DNA from: Thermodesulfovibrio aggregans
Lineage (GTDB): Bacteria; Nitrospirota; Thermodesulfovibrionia; Thermodesulfovibrionales; Thermodesulfovibrionaceae
Assembly (NCBI RefSeq): GCF_001514535.1
Contig: NZ_BCNO01000002.1
Span: 207,715 to 271,714, forward strand
Reading direction: 5' to 3'
DNA length: 64,000 bases
Shown: positions 12,155 to 21,030 of the stretch, in pieces
Layout of the letters: each line of letters starts with the position of its first letter
How positions within the stretch are numbered: position 1 is the first letter of the stretch
Program-made: the position numbers and the translations under genes
Notes under the pieces: generated by a model
What the model was told of the DNA's origin: nothing
Seen by the model: only the letters and a program-made list of their open reading frames with translations
Databases searched by the model: none

Positions 12155-12717
12155 TTTTTCCGCCCCTCAATTATTTTTATTGATTCCTGAAGAAGCTTTT
12201 CCTGCTCTTCAGGTGTTATCTTCTCTTTTAGTTTTTGCTCGCTCAGTTGAATTGCAAGCTCTGCAGCTTCAAGCCTTAAAGCATCCTTAGCCATTTTTAC
12301 CTCAAACTCTATATTTGTCTTTGCTTGCTCCAGAATTTTCTCCTTCATCTTTTCACTTTCCTGAATAATCTGCATTTTTTCTTGCTCACCAATTTTCTTA
12401 GCTGTATTCAAAATCTCCTGAACTTCCTGATCTTTTAACTTAAGCTTTTCCTCTACTTCTTGAAGTGCTTTCTGAGCAAGTTCTTTTGCTTCCTGGGACT
12501 CACGAATGCTTTTTTCAATTAACTCTTTTCTCTGAGCAAAATAGTTTTTTATAGGTTTACCTAAAAATTTTACAATTATAAAAACCAAGATGGCAAAATT
12601 TATTATCTTAAATGCCCAATCTTTAAAATCACCACCTACATGTTCTGCTTCTGCAGCAAAAACTGAGGATGCAATACTCATTATCATTATGCATACTAAA
12701 AGTGTTATGGCTTTCAT
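12151..12717 (-). CDS. atpF: ATP synthase Fo subunit b, with cleavable-type N-terminus
   Basis: A 188-residue b-type stator subunit. I start it at the ATG at 12717, where GGAGGG lies 5 bases upstream, rather than at 12732. It begins with a signal-peptide-like stretch ([23 protein letters not shown]), then one true membrane helix ([20 protein letters not shown]), then a long charged coiled coil that forms the peripheral stalk. The extra N-terminal signal is known in b subunits of some bacteria. It pairs with the adjacent b' gene. Subunits a and c are not in this operon. Confidence 0.9.
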   Translation of the reverse strand: MKAITLLVCIMIMSIASSVFAAEAEHVGGDFKDWAFKIINFAILVFIIVKFLGKPIKNYFAQRKELIEKSIRESQEAKELAQKALQEVEEKLKLKDQEVQEILNTAKKIGEQEKMQIIQESEKMKEKILEQAKTNIEFEVKMAKDALRLEAAELAIQLSEQKLKEKITPEEQEKLLQESIKIIEGRKN

Positions 12718-12732
12718 ATTCCCTCCATCCAT

Positions 12733-13152
12733 TTAAACTTTGACCAGTTTACTAACAATCTCTTCTGAGATTCTCTCAACTTCCTGTCTCAGAGCTGCTC
12801 TTATTTTTTCTGTTTCTGCTTTAATCTCTGCCCGTGCTTTTTCAATCATCTGAACAGCCTCTTTCTCGGCACTGGAAACAACCTCTCTCTGATAGGCAAG
12901 CCCTTCCTCTCTTAGTGAATTAATAATCTGCTTTGCCTGAGCCTTTGCTTGTGCTAACTCTGCATTCATCTGAGCAATTGCCTTTTCCTTTTTCTCATTC
13001 ATTATCTGGGCTTCTTCCAGAGCTCCCTTGATTGTCTGCTCTCTCTGCCTGAACAGCTCCATCATAGGTTTAAACAGAATAGCGTTAAGAATAAACATTA
13101 AGATAAAAAATTGAATCATTAGAACAAAAAACCAATTGTTGAACTCTAACAT
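12733..13152 (-). CDS. atpF': ATP synthase Fo subunit b'
   Basis: A 139-residue b-type subunit beginning LEFNNWFFVLMIQFFILMFILNAILFKPMMELF, one membrane helix followed by the conserved FKPM kink, then a charged coiled coil of about 100 residues. The presence of two different b genes indicates a b-b' heterodimeric stator, as in cyanobacteria and several other phyla. It is the first gene of the operon, with AAGGTGGGG before the ATG and a strong promoter upstream. Confidence 0.92.
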   Translation of the reverse strand: MLEFNNWFFVLMIQFFILMFILNAILFKPMMELFRQREQTIKGALEEAQIMNEKKEKAIAQMNAELAQAKAQAKQIINSLREEGLAYQREVVSSAEKEAVQMIEKARAEIKAETEKIRAALRQEVERISEEIVSKLVKV

Positions 13153-13205
13153 ACCCCACCTTCTTTTATTAGATTTTTTTGGCTATTAAAAAACAACTGC
13201 AAAAA

Positions 13206-13234
13206 AGAATACCATAGAAACTTTATTTTGTCAA
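13206..13234 (-). promoter_or_regulatory. Housekeeping-type promoter of the atp operon
   Basis: On the minus strand TTGACA (13234-13229), a 17-bp spacer and TATTCT (13211-13206) form a near-consensus sigma-70 promoter. The start is predicted near 13199, leaving a leader of about 46 bases before atpF'. This separates the atp operon from the lpt-rpoN-rapZ genes upstream. Confidence 0.8.
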
Positions 13235-13277
13235 GAAATTGTTAATTTTAAATTTTTATGGTTTTATTAAAATTTAC

Positions 13278-14147
13278 TTATAAATCCCTGTGAATCACCA
13301 CAGGATTAAAAGAAAGGCTTTTTAGATGCTGTGCTATTTCTTCTGCTAAAACCACTGACCTGTGTTTGCCTCCTGTACATCCAATTGCTATTGTTATATA
13401 AGCTCTGCCTTCCTTTTTATAACCGGAAACTGCAAAAGTTAAAAAATTTTTAACATGACTCAAAAATTCAACGGTTTCTTTCTGTGATAATACAAAATTT
13501 TTTACTGATTGATCTGTTCCATTAAGATCCATCAATGAAGGTATAAAATAAGGATTTGGTAGAAATCTTGCATCAAAGACAAGATCAGCATTGGTTGGAA
13601 TACCTTTTTTATAACCAAAGGAAATGATAGTTACTGAAGGTAATATTTCTTCAGATGCATAAATTGAGCGAACTAAAGCTCTTAACTGATGAGGATTGAA
13701 ACTTGATGTATCTATGATTCTATCAGAAAGACTTCTTAAACAATAAAGCAGAGTTCTTTCTCTCTTGATTGCCTCAATTAAATTACTGGAATAAGTTGAA
13801 AGCGGATGAGGTCGTCTTGTTTCTTTGTATCGTAAAAGAATTGTATCCTCATCAGCTTCAAGGAACAAAATTTCCGCTTTGTATGTATTTTTTATTTTTT
13901 CAATTACTTTTGTTGCTTCTTCAAGAAATTGCTGAACTCTGATATCAATTCCAATTGCAATATTTTTTACATTTGTGTATTCCTCTAACAGTTTCAAAAA
14001 TTCAAGTATAACTGGAGGTGGAAGATTATCTACACAAAAAAAGCCTATATCCTCAAGAGTTCTTAGAGTTACAGTTTTACCTGCACCAGAAAGTCCAGTA
14101 ACTATTACTATAAATTTATCAGAGCTCAACTTATCTTGCAGGTTCAA
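13278..14147 (-). CDS. rapZ: RapZ/YvcJ-family nucleotide-binding protein
   Basis: A 289-residue protein with P-loop VTGLSGAGKTVT near the N-terminus, LFLEADEDTILLRYKETRRPHPL, and the C-terminal signature GCTGGKHRSVVLAEEIA, all typical of the RapZ/YvcJ family. In enterobacteria RapZ delivers the small RNA GlmZ to RNase E and so tunes glucosamine-6-phosphate synthase; outside that group the partner is uncertain. The start is a TTG at 14147, overlapping hpf by 17 bases; a second TTG at 14129, just after the hpf stop, is an alternative. It ends the lpt-rpoN-hpf-rapZ run. No ptsN is present. Confidence 0.93.
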   Translation of the reverse strand: MNLQDKLSSDKFIVIVTGLSGAGKTVTLRTLEDIGFFCVDNLPPPVILEFLKLLEEYTNVKNIAIGIDIRVQQFLEEATKVIEKIKNTYKAEILFLEADEDTILLRYKETRRPHPLSTYSSNLIEAIKRERTLLYCLRSLSDRIIDTSSFNPHQLRALVRSIYASEEILPSVTIISFGYKKGIPTNADLVFDARFLPNPYFIPSLMDLNGTDQSVKNFVLSQKETVEFLSHVKNFLTFAVSGYKKEGRAYITIAIGCTGGKHRSVVLAEEIAQHLKSLSFNPVVIHRDL

Positions 14148-14652
14148 TCAAGCCAAAATTACCATCTTTTCTTCTGTATACCACATTAACATCTCCGGTC
14201 ATTGAATTTAGGAAAATAAAAAAATCTTTATCTAACAGTTCCATCTGATCAACCGCTTCTTCTGGAGACATGGGCCTTAAATCAAATTTTTTATATTTTA
14301 CTATTCTCTTCGGACTTTCTATCTCTTCAGGAGATGCTGATGGATACTTAATAGTGTCTCTTTTATTTTTGTTTTGAATTTTTTCTTTATATTTCAAAAC
14401 CTGTTTTTCAAGCTTTTCTACAACCTGATCAACTGCTGAATAGAGATCCTGTGTTTTGCCTTCAGCCTGAATCAGATGTCCATTGACCTTTAGCAAAACA
14501 TCTATTTTGTGAGTAAATTTTTCAGTGCTTATTGTCACTATTGCCTCTGCAGGATCATTTAAAAATCTTTCAAATTTACTTACTCTCTTTTCAATATACT
14601 GTCTCAATGCTTCTGTAACATCGATGTTTTTTCCTCTGATTGTTATCTTCAT
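14131..14652 (-). CDS. hpf: Long-form ribosome hibernation-promoting factor
   Basis: A 173-residue protein. The N-terminal HPF/RaiA domain (KITIRGKNIDVTEALRQYIEKRVSKFERFL, residues 1-100) binds in the ribosomal mRNA/tRNA channel. The C-terminal domain (IVKYKKFDLRPMSPEEAVDQMELLDKDFFIFLN) is the dimerisation module that joins two 70S ribosomes into 100S particles. Carrying both domains makes it the long form. It sits between rpoN and rapZ, the widespread order, and overlaps rpoN by 4 bases. Confidence 0.95.
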   Translation of the reverse strand: MKITIRGKNIDVTEALRQYIEKRVSKFERFLNDPAEAIVTISTEKFTHKIDVLLKVNGHLIQAEGKTQDLYSAVDQVVEKLEKQVLKYKEKIQNKNKRDTIKYPSASPEEIESPKRIVKYKKFDLRPMSPEEAVDQMELLDKDFFIFLNSMTGDVNVVYRRKDGNFGLIEPAR

Positions 14653-16082
14653 CCCTCGTCCTCCTTGATAATTTTTAATTTTCTTAAAGATTTTGGTGGT
14701 ATTTTAAGTTCCTCTCTATATTTTGCAACAGTTCTTCGTGCAATATCTATACCCTGTCTTTTCAGCATTTCTGAAATTTCCTTGTCAGATAAGGGACTTT
14801 CTGGATTTTCCTCGCTTATAATTTTTTGAATTAAATCCTTAACAAAGGTGGTAGAGACATTTCCCTCATTTGATGGCAAAGCATTGCTGAAGAAAAATCT
14901 GAAACTAAAAACACCATGATCGCAGGCAAGATACTTATTTGAGGTTACTCGGCTTATTGTGCTTTCATGAAGTCCAAGATCAACTGCCACATCTCTCAGA
15001 TTGAGAGGTTTTAAATAACTTATACCTTTATCAAAAAAATCTCTCTGAAACTTAATTAAACTCTCAGTTACCCTGTAAATCGTCTTATTTCTTTGCTCTA
15101 TACTTTTTAAAAGTTCTACAGCATTTTTAAACTTTTCTTTCAAATATTTTCTCTCATCGGCAGATAAATCCTTTTCTGTAAAAAGTTCTTTATAAAGTTT
15201 ACTTAATCTGAGTTTTGGAATTCCTTCGTCATTCAATACAATCTGATACTCACCTTCAATTTTGTTTACATAAACATCAGGGACAGGAATAGTTACCTGT
15301 GTTTTAGAAAAGTTTCTACCTGGTCTTGGTTCAAGTTTTTCTATTATTTTTACAGCTTTGATAACCTCGTCAACAGAAACATTGAATTTCTTTGCTATAT
15401 TTTCATATTTTTTCTTTCTTATATCTTCAAGGTGTTCTTCAATAATAGACTGAACCAAGGTATTTTCCAGATCAAGCTCTCTAATTTGTAAAAAAAGGCA
15501 TTCTTTAATATCTCTTGCTCCAACTCCTGCAGGATCAAAACTTTGAACAAGTTCAATTGCTTTTTTTACAGTTTCCATATCTACATCTGAAATTTTTGCA
15601 ATTTCTTCCTCTGTTGCTCTTAGGTATCCGTCTTCATCAATGTTACCAATAATTACCTCTGCCACTGCTCTTATTTTATCTGAAGCTCTGCTTAATCTTA
15701 ATTGCCATAAAAGATGGTCACACAGATCAGAAGATGTTGAATAAAAAAGTTCAAAGGAAGGTTTCTCTTCCACTCCGGGGTTAAAATAGCCGAGATCTCT
15801 ACCATCATCAGCTCTTTCAGCAAAATAATCATCTACTATTATTTTTTCTAATTTATCAACTACTACGGGTTCTTCTACCATATCTTCTGATGAAAGCTCT
15901 GTCTCACGGTCAGATTCACTTTCATCATCAAGTTCAAGCATAGGATTTTCCATCAACTGAAGCTCAATAAATTCAGCAAGTTCAAGCTGTGGCAACTGTA
16001 AAAGTTTAAGTTGAAGTTGCAGCTGTGGTGTAAGTGCCAGTTTTTGAGTAAGTCTAAGTTCAGCTCTTTGTTCCAGTGCCAT
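14649..16082 (-). CDS. rpoN: RNA polymerase sigma-54 factor
   Basis: A 477-residue sigma-54. Region I is Gln/Leu-rich (LTQKLALTPQLQLQLKLLQLPQLELAEFI) and interacts with AAA+ activators; an acidic region II follows (DDESESDRETELSSEDM). The core-binding and DNA-binding domains include DVAVDLGLHESTISRVTSNKY, a helix-turn-helix. The C-terminal RpoN box reads RRTVAKYREEL and contacts the -24 element. It overlaps both neighbours by a few bases. A sigma-54 promoter (4920-4935) and a sigma-54-dependent activator (49008-50348) occur in the same window. Confidence 0.97.
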   Translation of the reverse strand: MALEQRAELRLTQKLALTPQLQLQLKLLQLPQLELAEFIELQLMENPMLELDDESESDRETELSSEDMVEEPVVVDKLEKIIVDDYFAERADDGRDLGYFNPGVEEKPSFELFYSTSSDLCDHLLWQLRLSRASDKIRAVAEVIIGNIDEDGYLRATEEEIAKISDVDMETVKKAIELVQSFDPAGVGARDIKECLFLQIRELDLENTLVQSIIEEHLEDIRKKKYENIAKKFNVSVDEVIKAVKIIEKLEPRPGRNFSKTQVTIPVPDVYVNKIEGEYQIVLNDEGIPKLRLSKLYKELFTEKDLSADERKYLKEKFKNAVELLKSIEQRNKTIYRVTESLIKFQRDFFDKGISYLKPLNLRDVAVDLGLHESTISRVTSNKYLACDHGVFSFRFFFSNALPSNEGNVSTTFVKDLIQKIISEENPESPLSDKEISEMLKRQGIDIARRTVAKYREELKIPPKSLRKLKIIKEDEG

Positions 16083-16816
16083 TATAGTCTAAACTCCTCT
16101 CCTAAATAGGCTTCTCTTACTAACGGATCATTAATGAGAGTCTCTGGTGAGCCCTCGGCAAGCAACTTTCCACTATGTATTATAAATGCCCTATCAGTTA
16201 TTGAGAGAGTCTCTCTAACATTATGATCTGTTATTATTACCCCTATCCCTTTGTCCTTCAGATTTTTTATGGTCTTTTTCAATTCAACCACAGCCAAAGG
16301 GTCAATCCCTGCAAAAGGCTCGTCAAAAAGCATAAAAATCGGCTTTAGAGCAATTGCTCTTGCAATTTCAGCTCTTCTTCTCTCTCCACCAGAAAGCTTA
16401 TATCCTTCTCTATCGGCAAACTCTGTTAAATTAAACTCTTTAAGAATTGAATCAACCTCTTCATCAATTTTCTCTAATGCATCTCTATCATTTTCATACT
16501 TAATTTCAAGAACAGCTTTAAGATTATCCCTGACTGTTAACTTTCTAAAGATAGAAGGTTCCTGAGGCAGGTATCCCAATCCAAGTCTTGCCCTTTCATA
16601 AACTGCCATTGATGAAATATCTTGTTCGTCAAGAAAAATACTACCACTATCTGGTCTTATGATGCCTATTATCATATAAAAAGTTGTTGTTTTACCTGCT
16701 CCATTGGGTCCCAATAAACCCACAACTTCTCCACTTTCTACTCTAAAATTAATACCTTTAACAGCTTCTTTTTTACCAAAACTCTTTTTAAGATTATCTA
16801 TCCTCAGTATACTCAT
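16082..16816 (-). CDS. lptB: LPS export ABC transporter ATPase LptB
   Basis: A 244-residue ABC ATPase. P-loop GPNGAGKTT, signature LSGGERRRAEIARA, Walker B IFMLFDEPFAGIDP, switch His in ITDHNVRETL. The RRRAEIARA form of the signature and the ERARLGLGYLPQEPSIFRKLTV stretch are typical of LptB. It powers extraction of LPS from the inner membrane with LptF/G, which are not in the window. It is co-transcribed with lptA and lptC upstream and rpoN downstream. Confidence 0.96.
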   Translation of the reverse strand: MSILRIDNLKKSFGKKEAVKGINFRVESGEVVGLLGPNGAGKTTTFYMIIGIIRPDSGSIFLDEQDISSMAVYERARLGLGYLPQEPSIFRKLTVRDNLKAVLEIKYENDRDALEKIDEEVDSILKEFNLTEFADREGYKLSGGERRRAEIARAIALKPIFMLFDEPFAGIDPLAVVELKKTIKNLKDKGIGVIITDHNVRETLSITDRAFIIHSGKLLAEGSPETLINDPLVREAYLGEEFRL

Positions 16817-17295
16817 TTCCCTGCTTTTTTCTCTTTTAAATAAACTTTGCTTTTTTCGACCAGTGATCTATCATCTTTCACAAAATATGTTATTTTTTCT
16901 CCTGTTACAAGATTTTTACCTTCTGTTGCCCTTGGCTCCCCTGTGAAAATCACCCTTTCTTCTGGCTCAGGAAGATATGTTGCCTTATGTGAGGTAATTA
17001 CTCTGTCTGCCTTTACAAGCCTTACATCTCCGATTGCCTCTATCATTTTAATATTCCCACCCTTTTGTTCATCTTCATAATAAACGATCATTTTGTTGGC
17101 ATAAAGAGTAACCTCTCCTCTTTTAGCAACCACATTTCCCTCAAAAGTAGCTGTTTTTGTTTTACTATCATTTATGAGGGTTTTTGAAGTTATCACTATA
17201 GGTTCGGCCATCTCCTTTTTTTCTTCCGCAAAAACTGAATTGATAAGAAGCAGGAAAAATGTTAGAAATATAATACTACTTCTTAGAATATACAA
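16813..17295 (-). CDS. lptA: LPS transport periplasmic protein LptA (OstA-like)
   Basis: A 160-residue exported protein with an N-terminal signal (SSIIFLTFFLLLINSVFAEE) and one OstA-like domain (LINDSKTKTATFEGNVVAKRGEVTLYANKMIVYYED), the repeating beta-jellyroll that makes the periplasmic LPS bridge. The gap between lptC and lptB and the signal peptide support LptA. It overlaps lptC by about 20 bases and lptB by 4. The start codon at 17295 lies inside lptC; a later start is possible but would shorten the signal peptide. Confidence 0.88.
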   Translation of the reverse strand: MYILRSSIIFLTFFLLLINSVFAEEKKEMAEPIVITSKTLINDSKTKTATFEGNVVAKRGEVTLYANKMIVYYEDEQKGGNIKMIEAIGDVRLVKADRVITSHKATYLPEPEERVIFTGEPRATEGKNLVTGEKITYFVKDDRSLVEKSKVYLKEKKAGK

Positions 17296-17794
17296 TTGCC
17301 TTCACCCCTTTCTTTAATTCTATCAAATTCTCACTAGCTTTACCAGAGTTACCTTCTATGATAAATCTACTTCCCTCTATTTTGAGTGGATTATCAGAAT
17401 ATAGAGTCTTATCTTTCGCAATCCAATATGCCTCAGAGCCATAGATTTTATAATCCTTTGAAATTCCTTCAATACCTTCACTTAAAATAAGATCACCGGA
17501 TTCAGTCCAGTAAAATCCTTTTCTGGCTTTCACAGTAAAATTTTTTTCAGGGAAAAACATTGTAAGCCCCTGTAACTCCATTAATTTACCATCTTCACTC
17601 ATGAATGCCTGTTGTGAAAATAGTTGTAACTTCAGCTGTCCATCTTTTTTCTGAATAAACTGAGCATCCTTGAAAAAAGAACCTTCCATTGAAACCTTTA
17701 CTTTAACAGGAGACTCTCTGTCCAAATAATCAAGAACTGAAACTAAAGTTATCACAGCAATCAAACTCGCAACGACTAATAAAAGTTTTTTCAT
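17276..17794 (-). CDS. lptC: LPS export protein LptC
   Basis: A bitopic membrane protein of about 172 residues: a short N-terminal anchor (KKLLLVVASLIAVITLVSVLDYL) and a periplasmic LptC/OstA-like domain with FFKDAQFIQKKDGQLKLQLFSQQAFM and LQGLTMFFPEKNFTVKARKGFYW. It hands LPS from LptBFG to LptA. I start it at the ATG at 17794; a longer frame begins at 17854 but adds a basic tail not typical of the family. There is only a weak AAGG directly before the ATG. TGGTATATT ends 10 bases upstream, so the leader would be a few bases at most. Confidence 0.82.
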   Translation of the reverse strand: MKKLLLVVASLIAVITLVSVLDYLDRESPVKVKVSMEGSFFKDAQFIQKKDGQLKLQLFSQQAFMSEDGKLMELQGLTMFFPEKNFTVKARKGFYWTESGDLILSEGIEGISKDYKIYGSEAYWIAKDKTLYSDNPLKIEGSRFIIEGNSGKASENLIELKKGVKAIVYSKK

Positions 17795-17804
17795 CCTTGT
17801 CTTA

Positions 17805-17813
17805 AATATACCA
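17805..17813 (-). promoter_or_regulatory. Extended -10 element close to the lptC start
   Basis: The minus strand reads TGGTATATT from 17813 to 17805, a TGn extended -10. The ATG is 10 bases further on, predicting a leader of 2-4 bases. No good -35 box is seen, which is usual for extended -10 promoters. Confidence 0.45.
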
Positions 17814-17847
17814 TAAAAAACCCTCAGGTTGCGATTTTTAAAAAATT

Positions 17848-17875
17848 TTGACATGTAAAAACAATTTAGTATAAA
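17848..17875 (+). promoter_or_regulatory. Sigma-70-type promoter ending 7 bases before the start codon
   Basis: TTGACA (17848-17853), a 16-bp spacer and TATAAA (17870-17875) make a strong promoter. Transcription should begin at about 17882, while the ATG is at 17883, so the message is predicted to be leaderless. No Shine-Dalgarno is present. It is divergent from the lptC promoter. Confidence 0.7.
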
Positions 17876-17882
17876 CTTTAGA

Positions 17883-19541
17883 ATGCATTTTGTAAAAAAT
17901 GGGTTAATACTTTTTTTTAGTCTGTTTTTGTTTTACTTACAACCATGTTATGGAGAAGTTAGCTATTTCCAAAATTTAAAAGAAACTCTTTTATCATACT
18001 TTCCTACTGTCTCAGGCAAGGTTTTAAAGCTTGAAAACAATAAACTTATTCTTGACAAAGGTTCCAGAGAGGGAATAAAAAAGGGGCAAAGATTGATAAT
18101 ATTTGAAGAAACTGTTCCCTTAATTCATCCTGTAACAAGACAGATTATAGGTAAGTCAGAAAAAATAGTTGGTACTGCTGAAGTTGTAAGCGTTGAAGAA
18201 AATTCCTCTATAGCTACACTTTTAGAAGGTGATGTTTTATTTAAAGACTCTCTTCTGTTTAAGATACCAAAATCAAAAATTAAAATTTTATATGCTCAGG
18301 GAAACACTGAATGGGCAGTCGGTGAAGGATATTACCGAGAGTTGAAAAATACAGATAGATTTGAACTTATCGATGCTCCTGTAAATATAACTGAAGTAGA
18401 AAAGCTCTTAAAACAGCCAACTAATGCTGATGTGTTACTATTACTCAAACAATCAAAGCAAAATGGAAATCTTAAGATTTCTCAAGAACTTTACTGGTTC
18501 AAGGATAAAAAACTTTTTTCTCAATCAGAAATTGAGTTACAAGCCTTAGCTTTAAATGAGCTAAGAAGGAAATATGCTTCACTAATAGTACCCGAAGGAC
18601 ATACTCTTCTTTCCTTTAGACTTTCAAGAAGTATTAACAGGGTTGCTGTTGGTAATTTTGATGGCATGAGTCCAAATCAAATTTTAATTGCCTCAGATAG
18701 TGAAATAAGCCTTTACAATATAGATGTTGATTTAAAACTTAAGAGCAGTTATTCAATTCCAGTCGGTGGTGATGTAATCTGGTTTGACACAGGTGATATT
18801 GACAGAGATGGCAAGGATGAAATAGTGATAACTTTGAAAAAAGATGAGAGAGTAATTTCCTCAATAATCAAGTGGGTTGGTGACGGATTTAATGAAGCGG
18901 CAAGACTTAATAGTGTATTCTTAAGAATTTATGATGGAAAATTAATAGGTCAGAGCTATTCTCTTTCTGCTGGTTTTGATGGAGAAATCTTTTACGTAAA
19001 ACCTGAAAAAACAGATTACAAAACTCTGGATATCTTCAAACTTCCAGTTAAAGCAAATATTTATGATTTTTATCTTTTTGGCGATGTCATGTTTAAATGG
19101 GAAGATGACGGTTCCATTTCAGTATATAACTCTAAAGGTGTCTCTCTTTGGCGATCACAGGAACCGCTTGGATACGGAGTACAGTATGAAAAACAAACTG
19201 GAATTGCCATGTTAAGTCTCGGCAAATGGACAGTTCAAAGTAGAATAAAACCACTAAGTAATGGAATAATAATCATAGAAAAGAAACCTCTTTTGGGACT
19301 TGTAAATCTGTCAACATTGGGATATAGAAGTTCAAGATTGCATCTTCTTCAGTGGACAGGAATCGGGATTGAGGATATTGCTATTACAGAGGAGATGTCT
19401 GGAGAAATTCTTGACTATGCTGTTTCGTCAGATAAATTAATTGTTCTTGTAAAACCTCCTTTTGGCTTTAATCCAAAGAGAATCCTTCAAGGAGAAAGTC
19501 CTTTTGAGACAATTTTGCACATACTGTCATTAAAATATTAA
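17883..19541 (+). CDS. Exported protein with SH3-like N-domain and propeller-like repeats
   Basis: A 552-residue protein I do not recognise as a named family. A signal peptide is clear (LILFFSLFLFYLQPCYGEV). Residues about 40-125 form a small beta domain (VSGKVLKLENNKLILDKGSREGIKKGQRLIIFEE) resembling the C-terminal domain of the flagellar protein FlgT and similar SH3-like modules. The rest is beta-rich, with an FG-GAP/VCBS-like calcium loop (FDTGDIDRDGKDEIVI, about residue 300) that suggests a beta-propeller. It directly precedes uppS and cdsA, hinting at an envelope role. The start has no ribosome-binding site and probably gives a leaderless transcript. Confidence 0.6.
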   Translation: MHFVKNGLILFFSLFLFYLQPCYGEVSYFQNLKETLLSYFPTVSGKVLKLENNKLILDKGSREGIKKGQRLIIFEETVPLIHPVTRQIIGKSEKIVGTAEVVSVEENSSIATLLEGDVLFKDSLLFKIPKSKIKILYAQGNTEWAVGEGYYRELKNTDRFELIDAPVNITEVEKLLKQPTNADVLLLLKQSKQNGNLKISQELYWFKDKKLFSQSEIELQALALNELRRKYASLIVPEGHTLLSFRLSRSINRVAVGNFDGMSPNQILIASDSEISLYNIDVDLKLKSSYSIPVGGDVIWFDTGDIDRDGKDEIVITLKKDERVISSIIKWVGDGFNEAARLNSVFLRIYDGKLIGQSYSLSAGFDGEIFYVKPEKTDYKTLDIFKLPVKANIYDFYLFGDVMFKWEDDGSISVYNSKGVSLWRSQEPLGYGVQYEKQTGIAMLSLGKWTVQSRIKPLSNGIIIIEKKPLLGLVNLSTLGYRSSRLHLLQWTGIGIEDIAITEEMSGEILDYAVSSDKLIVLVKPPFGFNPKRILQGESPFETILHILSLKY

Positions 19542-19544
19542 AAA

Positions 19545-20252
19545 ATGGGCAGATTCTTAAAACACGTTGGAATAATAATGGATGGAAATGGACGGTGGGC
19601 TCAGATAAGAGGACTACCCCGTTATGAAGGACATAAAAGAGGAGTGGATAAGGTAAGAGAAATTATCAATGCTGCACTTAAATTAGACATTGATGTTCTT
19701 ACATTTTATGCCTTTTCAATAGAAAACTGGCAGAGACCAAAGAAAGAAGTTGATATAATTATGGAGTTATTACAAAATCATCTAAAAAAAGAAACTTCTT
19801 TGTTTGTCTCTCAGGGAGTCAGATTTAAAATGATAGGAAATCGTCAGATGATTCCATCCCATATACTTAAAATAATTGAAGAAACAGAACAAAAAACAAA
19901 AGACTGCAACAACCTTATTGCACAGTTTGCTATCAGTTATGGCGGAAGAGATGAAATCTTGAGAGCAGTAAAAAAAATAATTGAAAACAAAATAAAACCC
20001 GATGAAGTTAATGAAAGTTTATTTGCATCAATGCTTGATACCGCTGAAACTCCAGAGCCTGACCTTATAATAAGAACCTCTGGAGAACAAAGACTCAGTA
20101 ACTTTCTAATCTGGCAGTCTGCCTACTCTGAGTTTTATTTTACCCAGACCCTGTGGCCAGATTTCACAGAAGATGAGTTTACAGAAGCAATTCTCGACTT
20201 TCAAAAAAGACAGAGGAGATTCGGAAAAGTCAGTGAGTTTACAAGGTCATAA
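19545..20252 (+). CDS. uppS: Isoprenyl transferase (undecaprenyl diphosphate synthase type)
   Basis: A 235-residue cis-prenyltransferase. GIIMDGNGRWAQ carries the catalytic Asp and diphosphate-binding region, TFYAFSIENWQRPKKEV follows, and the C-terminal signature is RTSGEQRLSNFLIWQSAYSEFYF. It condenses isopentenyl diphosphate to the C55 carrier lipid for peptidoglycan and LPS, or a related chain length. Clustering with cdsA, dxr and rseP is the common bacterial order; frr and pyrH, often upstream, are replaced by the unknown exported gene. Confidence 0.95.
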   Translation: MGRFLKHVGIIMDGNGRWAQIRGLPRYEGHKRGVDKVREIINAALKLDIDVLTFYAFSIENWQRPKKEVDIIMELLQNHLKKETSLFVSQGVRFKMIGNRQMIPSHILKIIEETEQKTKDCNNLIAQFAISYGGRDEILRAVKKIIENKIKPDEVNESLFASMLDTAETPEPDLIIRTSGEQRLSNFLIWQSAYSEFYFTQTLWPDFTEDEFTEAILDFQKRQRRFGKVSEFTRS

Positions 20253-21021
20253 AAAAAGAGTTCTTGTTGCACTTATTGCTTTGCCTCTTTTAATCCTTAT
20301 TATTGTAAAACTACCGCCTTATTTCTTTTTAGGACTGCTTACATTAGTGTGTGCTGTTTCAATGTGGGAGTTTTTAAGGATGTATAAAACAAATAATTTC
20401 TGGATATTTTCTGGAATTTTATGCTCTGTTATTCTCTTTTTACTCAACTGTTTTTACCACCAATTTGCATTGTACTACTATGCTTTAACTTTTATGGCAT
20501 TGACCACTATACGTTTATTCATAAAAAAGAATCCTCAGTATGCACTAAATGAAATTTCCCCTATTGTTGTCGGACTTCTTTATATTCCTGCTTTACTTGC
20601 CTTTCATTGGTTTTTAAGAATCCAGGGCTGGCAGTGGGTCATATATCTTTATGCTATTGTATGGGTAGCAGACTCTTTTGCATATTATATTGGAAAGGGA
20701 TTTGGTAAAAGAAAACTTTACCCAGAAGTAAGCCCTAAAAAAACATGGGCTGGTGCTTATGGTTCTTTAATAGGTGGAGTGGTTGCTTCTTTTTTTGTTG
20801 GGTATCTGTTATTATCAAAGAGTCCTGTTACACTCTTATTAAATGGCTTTTTAATTGGCTTTATCAGTATATTTGGTGACTTAGTTGAATCAATGTTTAA
20901 AAGAGATGCTCAAGTAAAAGATTCAAGCTTTCTATTTCCAGAGCACGGCGGAGTTCTTGATAAAATAGATAGTATGCTTTTTGCAGGAGTTTTACTTTAT
21001 TTTCTTATGAATTTTTTGTAG
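20233..21021 (+). CDS. cdsA: Phosphatidate cytidylyltransferase
   Basis: A membrane enzyme making CDP-diacylglycerol from phosphatidate and CTP. Multiple membrane helices are visible. The C-terminal family signature is spread over SPKKTWAGAYGSLIGG and FGDLVESMFKRDAQVKDSSFLFPEHGGVLDKIDS. I place the start at a GTG at 20233 (SLQGHKKRVLVALIALPLL) because family members begin close to the first helix; an ATG at 20173 is possible but would overlap uppS by 80 bases. Start confidence is low, function confidence high. Its product feeds PgsA, encoded at 24628. Confidence 0.9.
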   Translation: MSLQGHKKRVLVALIALPLLILIIVKLPPYFFLGLLTLVCAVSMWEFLRMYKTNNFWIFSGILCSVILFLLNCFYHQFALYYYALTFMALTTIRLFIKKNPQYALNEISPIVVGLLYIPALLAFHWFLRIQGWQWVIYLYAIVWVADSFAYYIGKGFGKRKLYPEVSPKKTWAGAYGSLIGGVVASFFVGYLLLSKSPVTLLLNGFLIGFISIFGDLVESMFKRDAQVKDSSFLFPEHGGVLDKIDSMLFAGVLLYFLMNFL

Positions 21022-21030
21022 GAGGATTCA

